64,000 nucleotides of DNA. Origin: Paracoccus salipaludis. GTDB taxonomy: Bacteria; Pseudomonadota; Alphaproteobacteria; Rhodobacterales; Rhodobacteraceae. The notes under the pieces are model-generated. The model searched no databases. It had not been told where the DNA came from and saw only the letters and a program-made list of their open reading frames with translations. Location of the stretch: NCBI RefSeq assembly GCF_002287065.1, contig NZ_NSJZ01000002.1, positions 62,001-126,000 on the forward strand, in the 5' to 3' direction. Position 1 is the stretch's first letter, and each line of letters begins with the position of its first letter. Positions 28,873-36,289 of the stretch are shown piece by piece. The translations under genes were made by a program, and so were the position numbers.

Positions 28873-30126
28873 ATGCTGATCAAGCAGCTCTTTGGAACGG
28901 CCGCTGTGCTGTCCTTTGTCGCGGCTGGCGCGATGGCGCAGACCGCACCCGAAACCACGCCCGCAGACCCCGCGGCCCAGGCTGCTGATTCGGCCGCAGA
29001 CGCCGCCGGTGCCGCCGCGGTGGCGGCCGAAGTCGCGTCCGATGATGCCGCCACCGATGCGGCCGCGACCACCGACGCCGCGACCGGGACTGCCGCGACC
29101 GGAACCGCAGCCACCGGCACCGTTGCCGTGCCGGGCGGCCAGGTCGTGGTCGAGCAGGCCGAGCCCGTCGTGAACGTCGAGGTTCCGAACCCCGAGGTGC
29201 AGGTGATCCAGGCCGCGCCGCAGGTTCAGGTCGAACAGCCCGAGCCGACCGTGACCGTCACCCAGGCGCCGCCGCAGGTGAACGTGGAACAGTGCGCCCC
29301 GCGCATCACCGTCACCCAGGCCGAGCCCACCGTGACCGTGAACATCCCGCAGCCGATTGTCTCGGTCGCGCTGGCCGATCCCGAGGTCCGCGTGGGCGAA
29401 ACCCAGCCGGTCGTGACCGTGGAAACCCCCGAGCCGGTGGTCTCCTTCATCCAGCCCGAGCCGCGCGTCGTCGTCGAGGGCGCCGAGGCCCAGGTCAACG
29501 TGACCGAGGCCGAGGCTCAGGTCGAGGTGACGCGGGCCGAGGCCGCGCAGGTCGAGATCCGCCAGAACGAGGCCACCGTCAACGTCGAGCAGACGGGCGA
29601 GGCCCAGGTGAACGTCGCCGAGGCGCCCGAGCCGCAGGTCGAGGTGCAGCAGGCCGGCCAGGCGAATGTCGAAGTCCAGCAGGGCGAGGCCACCGTGAAC
29701 GTGACTGGCGCCGACGCGGCCGCCGCTGCGGGCGCGACGACGGTCGCCCCGGTGATGGCCACCGACATCGCGCTGCGCGAAGGCTATACCCTGGTCGATC
29801 CGGTCGAGGTGACGAACCAGGGCATCGACGGGCTGCAGGTCTTCGCGGCGAACGGCGAGGACTACACCGAGATCGGCGAGATCGACGCCTTCGACGCCGC
29901 GAGCAACACCGCGATCGTGGCGGTCGGCGGCTTCCTGGGGATCGGCGAGCGTCAGGTCGCCTATCCGCTGGACCAGATCTCGTTCCAGCGCACCGCGGCC
30001 GGCGATCTTGAAGCCTATGTCGGCACGCCCGCCGACCAGATCCAGAACCTGCCCGCCTATTCCGGCACCGCCTCGGGCGCGGGCGCTGGCACGGATGCAG
30101 GCGCGGCGACCGGCAGCAGCAACTGA
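28873..30126 (+). CDS. secreted PRC-barrel protein with about 20 tandem nonapeptide repeats
   Basis: 417 residues. Signal peptide (1-22, AMAQ), then an Ala/Asp/Thr-rich spacer to about residue 85. Residues 93-276 are a run of about 20 units of nine, sometimes ten, residues with the plan V-x-x-x-x-P/A-x-V-x, such as VEQPEPTVT, VTQAPPQVN and VNIPQPIVS. Alternating hydrophobic beta positions suggest a beta-solenoid or extended beta stalk. The region is strongly acidic and holds a single cysteine (C141). A PRC-barrel follows (ATDIALREGYTLVDP to LDQISFQR, about 295-370) and a Gly/Ala tail. It follows its paralogue by 150 bp but has a terminator between. Role unknown. Confidence 0.88.
   Translation: MLIKQLFGTAAVLSFVAAGAMAQTAPETTPADPAAQAADSAADAAGAAAVAAEVASDDAATDAAATTDAATGTAATGTAATGTVAVPGGQVVVEQAEPVVNVEVPNPEVQVIQAAPQVQVEQPEPTVTVTQAPPQVNVEQCAPRITVTQAEPTVTVNIPQPIVSVALADPEVRVGETQPVVTVETPEPVVSFIQPEPRVVVEGAEAQVNVTEAEAQVEVTRAEAAQVEIRQNEATVNVEQTGEAQVNVAEAPEPQVEVQQAGQANVEVQQGEATVNVTGADAAAAAGATTVAPVMATDIALREGYTLVDPVEVTNQGIDGLQVFAANGEDYTEIGEIDAFDAASNTAIVAVGGFLGIGERQVAYPLDQISFQRTAAGDLEAYVGTPADQIQNLPAYSGTASGAGAGTDAGAATGSSN
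29149..29700 (+). repeat. in-frame tandem repeat, about 27-bp unit
   Basis: Encodes the 9-10 residue beta repeats of the second PRC-barrel protein. Units 1-14 are nine residues (27 bp). Several later ones (15 and 17-19) are ten residues. The DNA units are diverged, so the array is old rather than a recent slippage product. Periodicity is read from the Val/Pro pattern of the translation. Confidence 0.8.
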
Positions 30127-30167
30127 GCCGGGCAGGGCGGCCCATCCACCCCGCCCACTCGGCTCGG

Positions 30168-30200
30168 AAGAACCCCGCCTCGTGCGGGGTTCTTTCTTTT
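30168..30200 (+). terminator. rho-independent terminator after the repeat-bearing PRC gene
   Basis: An eleven-base perfect stem (AAGAACCCCGC / GCGGGGTTCTT) with a five-base loop, followed by TCTTTTT. It lies 41 bp after the stop. Confidence 0.92.
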
Positions 30201-30232
30201 TCGCCTTTCCCCCTTCAGCTGCTTATTCGCGC

Positions 30233-30261
30233 TTGACCTCCTGCGCGGGGCTGCGTAAACC
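30233..30261 (+). promoter_or_regulatory. probable promoter of the tRNA-Asp pair
   Basis: TTGACC at 30233-30238 and TAAACC at 30256-30261 are spaced by 17 bp. The -10 lies 33 bp before the first tRNA. The strong -35 match fits housekeeping sigma; the -10 match is weaker. Confidence 0.5.
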
Positions 30262-30294
30262 CCGCGCACCCTAGGGTGATCCGGGGGTGGTTGG

Positions 30295-30371
30295 GCGGTT
30301 GTAGCTCAGTTGGTTAGAGTACCGGCCTGTCACGCCGGGGGTCGCGGGTTCGAGCCCCGTCAACCGCGCCA
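30295..30371 (+). tRNA. tRNA-Asp (anticodon GTC), copy 1
   Basis: A 77-nt cloverleaf including an encoded CCA. The acceptor stem GCGGTTG pairs with CAACCGC. The D arm has AGCTCAGTTGGTTAGAGT, the anticodon loop is CCTGTCACG, and the T arm has GGGTTCGAGCCC. Identical to the copy that follows. Confidence 0.97.
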
Positions 30372-30401
30372 CCACCCCCGAGGATCGCCACCGGGCAATG
30401 C

Positions 30402-30478
30402 GCGGTTGTAGCTCAGTTGGTTAGAGTACCGGCCTGTCACGCCGGGGGTCGCGGGTTCGAGCCCCGTCAACCGCGCCA
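30402..30478 (+). tRNA. tRNA-Asp (anticodon GTC), copy 2
   Basis: Identical over all 77 nt to the first copy, including the encoded CCA, and separated from it by 30 bp. The two are surely one transcript. The perfect identity shows recent duplication or gene conversion. Confidence 0.97.
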
Positions 30479-30591
30479 CTTTCCCCCTTCTTCCAGATAG
30501 CTGCGCGAGCCGCCGCCATGCGGCTGCGCCTTGGTCTTTTCAATCCCTGTCACATCCCTATGCTGGCGTGGCCCCAAGGCAGGAGACGACG

Positions 30592-31056
30592 ATGGCACGC
30601 GGAATCGATTACGGCGGGATGATGCACCGCGCGATGCAGGGCCTGATCGCCGATGTCCTGCATGGCGTGGCCCAGGACGGCCTGCCCGGAGAGCATCACT
30701 TCTTCATCACCTTCGACACCCGCGACGAGGGTGTCGAGATGGCCGACTGGCTGCGCGAGCGTTACCCCGAGGAGATGACTATCGTCATCCAGCACTGGTT
30801 CGACAACCTGAAGGTGACGCACGAGGGTTTCTGGATCACGCTGAACTTCGGCAACTCGCCCGAGCCGCTGTACATCCCCTTCGATTCGGTGCGCACCTTC
30901 GTGGACCCCTCGGTCGAGTTCGGCCTGCGCTTCGAAACGCAGGACAGCGAGGACGAGGCCGAGGAGGCGCCCGAGGTCCCGGAGGCCGCCCCCGCCGAGG
31001 CTCCCCTGCCCAGCGGCGGGGCCGAGGTCGTCAGCCTGGACAAGTGGCGCAAGTAG
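30592..31056 (+). CDS. sspB: SspB-family ClpXP adaptor
   Basis: 154 residues. SspB binds ssrA-tagged and other substrates and tethers them to ClpX. The alphaproteobacterial form is recognised by IDYGGMMHRAMQGLIADVL at the N-terminus, the beta domain HHFFITFDTRDEGVEM and LYIPFDSVRTFVDPSVEFGL, and an acidic flexible linker (residues about 120-145). The C-terminal VVSLDKWRK should be the ClpX-binding tail. The start at 30592 has AGGAG six to eleven bases upstream. Stands alone after the tRNAs and is convergent with betI. Confidence 0.92.
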   Translation: MARGIDYGGMMHRAMQGLIADVLHGVAQDGLPGEHHFFITFDTRDEGVEMADWLRERYPEEMTIVIQHWFDNLKVTHEGFWITLNFGNSPEPLYIPFDSVRTFVDPSVEFGLRFETQDSEDEAEEAPEVPEAAPAEAPLPSGGAEVVSLDKWRK

Positions 31057-31066
31057 GGACGGGGCC

Positions 31067-31636
31067 TCAGCCCAGGGCGTCTTCCAGCCAGCGCCGCACC
31101 ATGCGGTGCGCCTTGGCCGGTTCCGGGCCGCTCTGGTCCAGGACGGCGCGCAGGTAGACCCCGTCGATCAGCGCCCCCAGCGTTTCCGCCAGCCGCGGGG
31201 CCTGGTCGCCCGCGCGGGGCCGCAGCGCATGGATCAGGTTCGACCGCAGCCTGCGGTGATAGATGGACAGAAGCCGCCCCGCTTCGGGTTCGGTCAGCGC
31301 CAGCGCATAGAAGTTCAGCCAGGCGGCGACGGTATCCTTGTCGAAATGCGTGCCGTCGAGGCTGGCCGCGATGATCGCCTCGGCCCGCTGCCCGGGGGCG
31401 GCCCCGGCCAGCGCGGTGCGAACCCCCGCGCCATAAACGGACAGGATGTGCCGCATGGCGGCCACCAGCATCTGCGACTTGGACCCGAAGTAGTGATGCG
31501 CCAGCGCAGGCGACATTCCTGCCTCGCGCGCGATCCCGGCCACGGTGACATCCTGGGTGCCCGACCGTCCGACCGCCGCGATTGCGGCATCGACCAGCGC
31601 AGCCTTTCGGCTGGCCTCGGCCCCTGTTTTGGGCAT
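31067..31636 (-). CDS. betI: TetR-family repressor BetI
   Basis: 189 residues. The N-terminal TetR HTH is clear (RKAALVDAAIAAVGRSGTQDVTVAGIAREAGMSPALAHHYFGSKSQML), with the BetI-type ALAHHYFGSK recognition region. The ligand half LNFYALALTEPEAGRL matches BetI. BetI represses choline uptake and betaine synthesis genes until choline binds. Divergent from choXWV across a 98-bp gap that holds a perfect palindrome, the likely operator for both directions. The start at 31636 is at the domain edge; an ATG 39 bp upstream is possible. Confidence 0.9.
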   Translation of the reverse strand: MPKTGAEASRKAALVDAAIAAVGRSGTQDVTVAGIAREAGMSPALAHHYFGSKSQMLVAAMRHILSVYGAGVRTALAGAAPGQRAEAIIAASLDGTHFDKDTVAAWLNFYALALTEPEAGRLLSIYHRRLRSNLIHALRPRAGDQAPRLAETLGALIDGVYLRAVLDQSGPEPAKAHRMVRRWLEDALG

Positions 31637-31684
31637 AACTGACCCCTCGGCAGAATCACCCAAGTGCCGCACCAATAACGCCGG

Positions 31685-31704
31685 TTGATTGACTCGTCAA
31701 TCAA
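31685..31704. promoter_or_regulatory. BetI operator
   Basis: TTGATTGACTCGTCAATCAA is a perfect palindrome of 8-bp arms and a 4-bp centre. It resembles the E. coli BetI site (TTGATTGGACGTTCAAT). It sits 30 bp before choX and 48 bp before betI. Confidence 0.85.
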
Positions 31705-31734
31705 CGAAAGCCGGCCCAAAGCAAGGAGAAGCCC

Positions 31735-32673
31735 ATGACCATCCGCAGGACGCTTCTGGCGGTTGCCGCCACGCTGCCCGCCTTTGCCGCCAGCGCGGCC
31801 GAGCCGGACGGCTGTCGCACGGTCCGCTTTTCCGACGTAGGCTGGACCGACATCTCGGCAACCACCGGCCTTGCGACCACCGTGCTGGACGCGCTGGGCT
31901 ACGAGACCGAGATCAAGGTGCTGTCGCTGCCCGTGACCTATTCGGCCCTGTCCACCGACGACGTGGACGTGTTCCTGGGCTACTGGCACCCCTCGATGGC
32001 CGCCGACCTGCGTCCCTATGCCGAGGCCGGGACCGTGGACACCGTCCGCACCAACCTGACCGGTGCAAAATACACCCTCGCCACCAACAAGGCGGGCGTC
32101 GAGGCGGGGATCACCGACTTCGCCTCGATCGCCGCGCAAAGCGAGGCGCTGGACGGCAAGATCTACGGGATCGAGCCGGGCAACGACGGCAACCGCCTGC
32201 TGCTGGACATGATCGCGCAGGACAAGTTCGGCCTCGGCACCTTCGAGATCGTCGAATCGAGCGAGCAGGGGATGCTGGCGCAGGTGGCGCGCGCCGACGC
32301 CGAGGGCGAGCCCATCGTCTTCCTGGGGTGGGAGCCCCATCCCATGAACGCCCGCTTCCAGATGACCTACCTGCCGGGCGGCGACGAGATCTTCGGCCCG
32401 AACCTGGGCGGCGCCGAGGTGCGCACCAACACGCGCGCGGGCTATGTCGCGGAATGCCCGAACGTGGGGCGCTTCCTGCAGAACCTCGCCTTCACGCTGG
32501 ACATGGAAAACCAGATCATGTCCGCCATCCTGGACGAGGGAAAGGAACCCGGCCCCGCCGCGAAGGATTGGCTGGTGGCGAACCCCGAGGCCGCGACCCC
32601 GTGGCTGGAGGGTGTCACCACCTTTGACGGCGGCGACGCGCAGGCGGCATTGAACGAGGCGCTGGACGACTGA
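31735..32673 (+). CDS. choX: choline ABC transporter, substrate-binding protein
   Basis: 312 residues with a signal peptide (1-21, cleavage after ASAA). OpuAC/ChoX-type binding protein: CRTVRFSDVGWTDISATTGLATTVLDALGYET, VFLGYWHPSM and FLGWEPHPMN carry the aromatic and acidic residues that box quaternary ammonium groups. It captures choline in the periplasm. RBS AAGGAGAA. It is the first gene of choXWV, 1 bp before choW, and controlled from the BetI-type operator upstream. Confidence 0.93.
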   Translation: MTIRRTLLAVAATLPAFAASAAEPDGCRTVRFSDVGWTDISATTGLATTVLDALGYETEIKVLSLPVTYSALSTDDVDVFLGYWHPSMAADLRPYAEAGTVDTVRTNLTGAKYTLATNKAGVEAGITDFASIAAQSEALDGKIYGIEPGNDGNRLLLDMIAQDKFGLGTFEIVESSEQGMLAQVARADAEGEPIVFLGWEPHPMNARFQMTYLPGGDEIFGPNLGGAEVRTNTRAGYVAECPNVGRFLQNLAFTLDMENQIMSAILDEGKEPGPAAKDWLVANPEAATPWLEGVTTFDGGDAQAALNEALDD

Positions 32674-32674
32674 G

Positions 32675-33532
32675 ATGGACTGGCTGACCGACCTGCTGAC
32701 CGACACCAAGCTGCCGGTCGGCCAGACCGCGCGCCGCGCCTTCGACTGGCTCAAGCTGCATGGCGCGCCGCTGTTCGACGCCGTGGCCGCGGTGCTCGAC
32801 CGCCTGATCGCGGCGATCGAGACGGTGCTGGAACTGCCCCATCCGCTGGTCTTCACGGCGCTGGCCGTGGCGCTGGCTTGGGTGCTGCGGCGCAGCTGGC
32901 GCACCTGCCTGTGGGTCGCGGTCGGTTTCCTGTTCATCCTGAACCAGGGCTACTGGGACGAGACGATGCAGTCGCTGACGCTGGTGCTGGCGGCGGGCGT
33001 CGTCTGCATGGCGGTGGGCGTGCCCATCGGCATCGCCCTGGCGCACCGGCCGCGGCTGTACCGCTATGTCCAGCCGCTGCTGGACCTGATGCAGACGCTG
33101 CCGACCTTCGTCTACCTGATCCCGGCCATTGTCTTCTTCGGCATCGGCACGGTGCCCGGCCTGATCGCCACCGTGATCTTCGTGTTGCCCGCGCCGATCC
33201 GGCTGACGCGGCTGGGGATCGCCTCGACCCCCAAGGCGCTGGTCGAGGCCGCCCGCGCCTTTGGCGCCACCCCGCGCCAGCTTCTGTGGAAAGTGGAACT
33301 GCCCAGCGCGCTGCCGCAGATCATGGCGGGGCTGAACCAGACGATCATGCTGTCGCTGTCGATGGTGGTGATCGCGGCGCTGGTCGGCGCGGCGGGCCTT
33401 GGCGTGCCGGTCGTGCGCGCGCTGAACAGCGTGAACACGGCGCTGGGCTTCGAATCGGGCTTCGTGATCGTGGTCGTCGCCATCATCCTCGACCGGATGC
33501 TCGCCGCTCCCCGGCGGGAGAAGGAGAAATGA
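32675..33532 (+). CDS. choW: choline ABC transporter, permease
   Basis: 285-residue integral membrane protein of the ProW/OpuAB type. Membrane segments occur from about residue 48 onwards (VFTALAVALAWVLRRSW; LTLVLAAGVVCMAVGVPIGIAL; TFVYLIPAIVFFGIGTVPGLIATVIFVLP). The permease EAA loop is in LVEAARAFGATPRQLLWKVELPSALPQIMAGLNQ, which contacts the ATPase. It sits 1 bp after choX and its stop overlaps the choV start by 4 bp. Confidence 0.93.
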   Translation: MDWLTDLLTDTKLPVGQTARRAFDWLKLHGAPLFDAVAAVLDRLIAAIETVLELPHPLVFTALAVALAWVLRRSWRTCLWVAVGFLFILNQGYWDETMQSLTLVLAAGVVCMAVGVPIGIALAHRPRLYRYVQPLLDLMQTLPTFVYLIPAIVFFGIGTVPGLIATVIFVLPAPIRLTRLGIASTPKALVEAARAFGATPRQLLWKVELPSALPQIMAGLNQTIMLSLSMVVIAALVGAAGLGVPVVRALNSVNTALGFESGFVIVVVAIILDRMLAAPRREKEK

Positions 33533-34557
33533 GCCAAGCCTCCCGCATGGCGGTCGAGTTCGACCGCGTGTCCATCGTCTTTGGCGACAAGCCGCAACGC
33601 GCCCTGCCGCTCGCCGATCAGGGACTGGACCGCGGCGCCATCCGCGAGGCCACGGGTCAGGTGCTGGGCGTCCACGACTGTTCGCTGGGCGTGGCCGAGG
33701 GCGAGATCCTGGTGCTGATGGGCCTGTCGGGATCGGGCAAGTCCACCCTGCTGCGGGCGGTGAACGGGCTTGCGCCCGTGGTGCGGGGCGATGTGCGCAT
33801 CCGCATGGGGCAGGACATGACCAGCGTCACCCGCGCGGACAAGGACACCCTGCAGACGATCCGGCTGTGCCATGTCTCGATGGTCTTCCAGCAGTTCGGC
33901 CTGCTGCCCTGGCGCACCGTGCGCGAGAACGTGGGCCTGGGGCTGGAACTGGCGGGCAAGTCCCGCGCCCAGCGCCGCGCGCGGGTGGACGAGGAGCTGG
34001 AAACCGTGGGCCTGTCCGAATGGGCCGACCGCCGCGTCGGCGACCTGTCCGGGGGGATGCAGCAGCGCGTGGGCCTTGCCCGCGCCTTCGCCACCCACGC
34101 GCCGATCCTGCTGATGGACGAACCCTTTTCGGCGCTCGACCCGCTGATCCGCACCCGGTTGCAGGACGACCTGCTGAAGATGCAGGCCCGCGCCCCGCGC
34201 ACGATCATCTTCGTCAGCCACGACCTCGACGAAGCCTTCAAGCTGGGCGATCGCATCTCGCTGATGGAGGGCGGGCGCATCGTCCAGACCGGCACCGCGC
34301 GCGACATCGTCCGCCACCCGGCCAGCCCCTATGTCGCCGAGTTCGTGGCCCACATGGACCCGCTGGCGGTCCTGACCGCCGCCGACCTGTCCGAGCCGGG
34401 CGAAGCCCAGGGCAGGCCGCTGTCGCCCGACCTGTCCGTGCGCGAGGTGATGGCCGCGCTGGCGGGGGCCGAAGCGCTGCCGCTTGCGGGCGGGGGCAGG
34501 GTGACGCGGGCGGGCGTGCTGCACCGGCTGGCGAACCCGCGCAACGGATCGGGCTGA
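33529..34557 (+). CDS. choV: choline ABC transporter, ATP-binding protein
   Basis: 342 residues. Walker A is GLSGSGKSTLL, the Q-loop is in VFQQFGLLPW, the ABC signature is LSGGMQQRVGLARAF, Walker B is ILLMDEPFSALDP, and the switch His is in FVSHDLDEAF. The N-terminal extension ALPLADQGLDRGAIREATGQVLGVHDCSL is typical of ChoV/ProV. It overlaps choW by ATGA. The frame is open for 650 bp further upstream inside choW, but the start at 33529 has AAGGAG and aligns with the family. No bet catabolic gene follows. Confidence 0.94.
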   Translation: MSQASRMAVEFDRVSIVFGDKPQRALPLADQGLDRGAIREATGQVLGVHDCSLGVAEGEILVLMGLSGSGKSTLLRAVNGLAPVVRGDVRIRMGQDMTSVTRADKDTLQTIRLCHVSMVFQQFGLLPWRTVRENVGLGLELAGKSRAQRRARVDEELETVGLSEWADRRVGDLSGGMQQRVGLARAFATHAPILLMDEPFSALDPLIRTRLQDDLLKMQARAPRTIIFVSHDLDEAFKLGDRISLMEGGRIVQTGTARDIVRHPASPYVAEFVAHMDPLAVLTAADLSEPGEAQGRPLSPDLSVREVMAALAGAEALPLAGGGRVTRAGVLHRLANPRNGSG

Positions 34558-34587
34558 AGGTCGCGCCGCCGCGCGGGTTGCGCCGTC

Positions 34588-34683
34588 GCATGGGTATTTG
34601 GGTCAGGAAGAAGACCCTTGGCGTCGACACCGACCCGCGCAGAACTGCCCGAGGCAGTTTCTTCCTGACCCAAATACCCATGC
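34588..34683. repeat. palindromic intergenic repeat, copy 2 with 25-bp perfect arms
   Basis: Bases 34588-34612 and 34659-34683 are perfect inverted copies over 25 bp (core TGGGTATTTGGGTCAGGAAG) with a 46-bp centre. It lies between the convergent ends of choV and the lysE-like gene. The best-preserved member of the family seen at 1345-1434 and 48321-48395. Confidence 0.9.
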
Positions 34684-34722
34684 GGCCGTGACGCAAGAAT
34701 CGCGCAGATCACGGAAAGCGCT

Positions 34723-35343
34723 TCAGGCACCAAGGATCAGGGTTGCCGCGATCGTCCACATGACCAGCGCCACGCCTGCGTCCAGGATGCGCCAGGCAAC
34801 GGGGCGCACGAACAGCGGCCCGAGCAGCCGCGCCCCGTAGCCAAGCGAGAAGAAGAACAGGAACGACCCGCTCATTGCGCCAAGGGCGAAGGCCAGGCGG
34901 TCGGGCTGCGCCGAGGACACCGAACCCAGCAGCACAACCGTGTCCAGCCACACATGCGGGTTCAGCCAGGTCAGCGCGGCGATGGTGGCCAGCGTCGCGG
35001 CCAGCGTCGGCGCCGCCGCGCCCTCGGCGCGCAGCGCCTCGCCCCCGCGCCAGGCGGCCCGGGCCGAGCGGAAGCCGTAATACAGCAGGAAGGCCGCACC
35101 TCCCCAGCGCATCGCCGACAGGAACCAGGGCGCGTTGCGCGCGATGGCGCCCGCGCCTGCGACGCCCGCCGCGATCAGCGCGGCATCCGAGGCCGCGCAG
35201 AACAGGCAGACGGCAAGGACATGCTGCCGCAGCAGTCCCTGCTTCAGCACAAAGGCGTTCTGCGCGCCGATGGCCACGATCAGCGACAGCCCGATGCCCA
35301 AGCCCGACAGGAAGGAGGCGGCCGAGGCGCCCTGAAACATCAT
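34723..35343 (-). CDS. LysE/ArgO-family amino-acid exporter
   Basis: 206-residue membrane protein with five to six hydrophobic segments. The LysE signature near the N-terminus is SLIVAIGAQNAFVLKQGLLRQH, with a later helix around residues 115-135 (ATIAALTWLNPHVWLDTVVLLGS), both diagnostic of ArgO/LysE. It would export a basic amino acid such as arginine or lysine. The start at 35343 is the first of two adjacent ATGs after a GCAGGGG tract. It lies downstream of yebC on the same strand but behind that gene's terminator. Confidence 0.9.
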   Translation of the reverse strand: MMFQGASAASFLSGLGIGLSLIVAIGAQNAFVLKQGLLRQHVLAVCLFCAASDAALIAAGVAGAGAIARNAPWFLSAMRWGGAAFLLYYGFRSARAAWRGGEALRAEGAAAPTLAATLATIAALTWLNPHVWLDTVVLLGSVSSAQPDRLAFALGAMSGSFLFFFSLGYGARLLGPLFVRPVAWRILDAGVALVMWTIAATLILGA

Positions 35344-35359
35344 CCTGCACCCCTGCATG

Positions 35360-35386
35360 AAAAAGCGGCGCCCGAAGGCGCCGCCC
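35360..35386 (-). terminator. rho-independent terminator of yebC
   Basis: Read on the minus strand: GCGGCGCC-TTCG-GGCGCCGC followed by TTTTT. An eight-base perfect stem, 18 bp after the yebC stop. It separates yebC from the lysE-like gene. Confidence 0.93.
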
Positions 35387-35403
35387 GGTACGGTTCGGGC
35401 GTC

Positions 35404-36150
35404 TCAGCCAAGCTGCGCTGCCACGTCCTCGGTCAGGTCGAAGTTCGCCGTCACGTTCTGGACGTCGTCGTCCTCTTCCAGCGTGTCGATCAGCTTCATC
35501 AGCTTCTGCGCATGGTCGAGGTCGGATACCTCGGCGGGGGCCTGCGGCTTCCAGATCAGCTTGGCGGTCTGGGATTCGCCCAGGGCAGCCTCGAGCGCGG
35601 CCGAGACCTCGGCCAGGTCGGTGTCCGCCGTGTAGATCCAGTGGCCCTCGTCGTCGCTTTCGACGTCCGAAGCGCCCGCTTCCAGCGCGGCCATCATGAC
35701 CGTGTCGGCGTCACCGGCCGAGGCGGGGTACATGATCTCGCCCACGCGGTCGAACATGAAGCTGACCGAGCCGGTCTGCCCCAGGTCGCCGCCATGTTTG
35801 GTGAAATAGGACCGCACGTTCGACGCGGTGCGGTTGCGGTTGTCCGTCATCGCCTCGACGATGATGGCGACGCCGTTCGGGCCATAGCCCTCGTAGCGGA
35901 TTTCCTCGTAGTTCTCGGCGTCGCCGCCCTGCGACTTCTTGATGGCGCGGTCGATCACGTCCTTGGGGACGGAGCTCGACTTGGCTTCCTTCACGGCAAG
36001 CCGGAGGCGCGGGTTCTTGTCGGGGTCGGGGTCGCCCATCTTGGCGGCGACGGTGATCTCCTTGGCCAGCTTGGAAAACAGCTTGGACCGCAGCTTGTCC
36101 TGCTTGCCCTTGCGGTGCTGGATGTTGGCCCATTTGGAATGGCCTGCCAT
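35404..36150 (-). CDS. yebC: YebC/PmpR family regulator
   Basis: 248-residue protein of the YebC family, with the hallmark N-terminus [18 protein letters not shown] and the blocks [27 protein letters not shown] and [25 protein letters not shown]. Family members act as DNA-binding regulators or, as recent work on relatives shows, ease ribosome stalling on proline tracts. The acidic C-terminal third ([15 protein letters not shown]) is usual. Monocistronic, with a clear terminator. Confidence 0.96.
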   Translation of the reverse strand: MAGHSKWANIQHRKGKQDKLRSKLFSKLAKEITVAAKMGDPDPDKNPRLRLAVKEAKSSSVPKDVIDRAIKKSQGGDAENYEEIRYEGYGPNGVAIIVEAMTDNRNRTASNVRSYFTKHGGDLGQTGSVSFMFDRVGEIMYPASAGDADTVMMAALEAGASDVESDDEGHWIYTADTDLAEVSAALEAALGESQTAKLIWKPQAPAEVSDLDHAQKLMKLIDTLEEDDDVQNVTANFDLTEDVAAQLG

Positions 36151-36289
36151 GGGGTGCGCCCTTCGTGCGGGACGCCGTGAAGGCGTCTGGATGCGGATAT
36201 GTCAGAGCGAGCCGCCCACGGCCTCGCGCGCAAGCTGCGGCAGGCAGGCGCCTCGTGCGCCGCCGTTCTAGCGGGGGGCGCCCGCCCGA

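Noticed and set aside
29149-29700. Repeated DNA that might be a CRISPR array
   Set aside because: Units are contiguous, about 27 bp, diverged and in frame with a secreted protein. There are no spacers.
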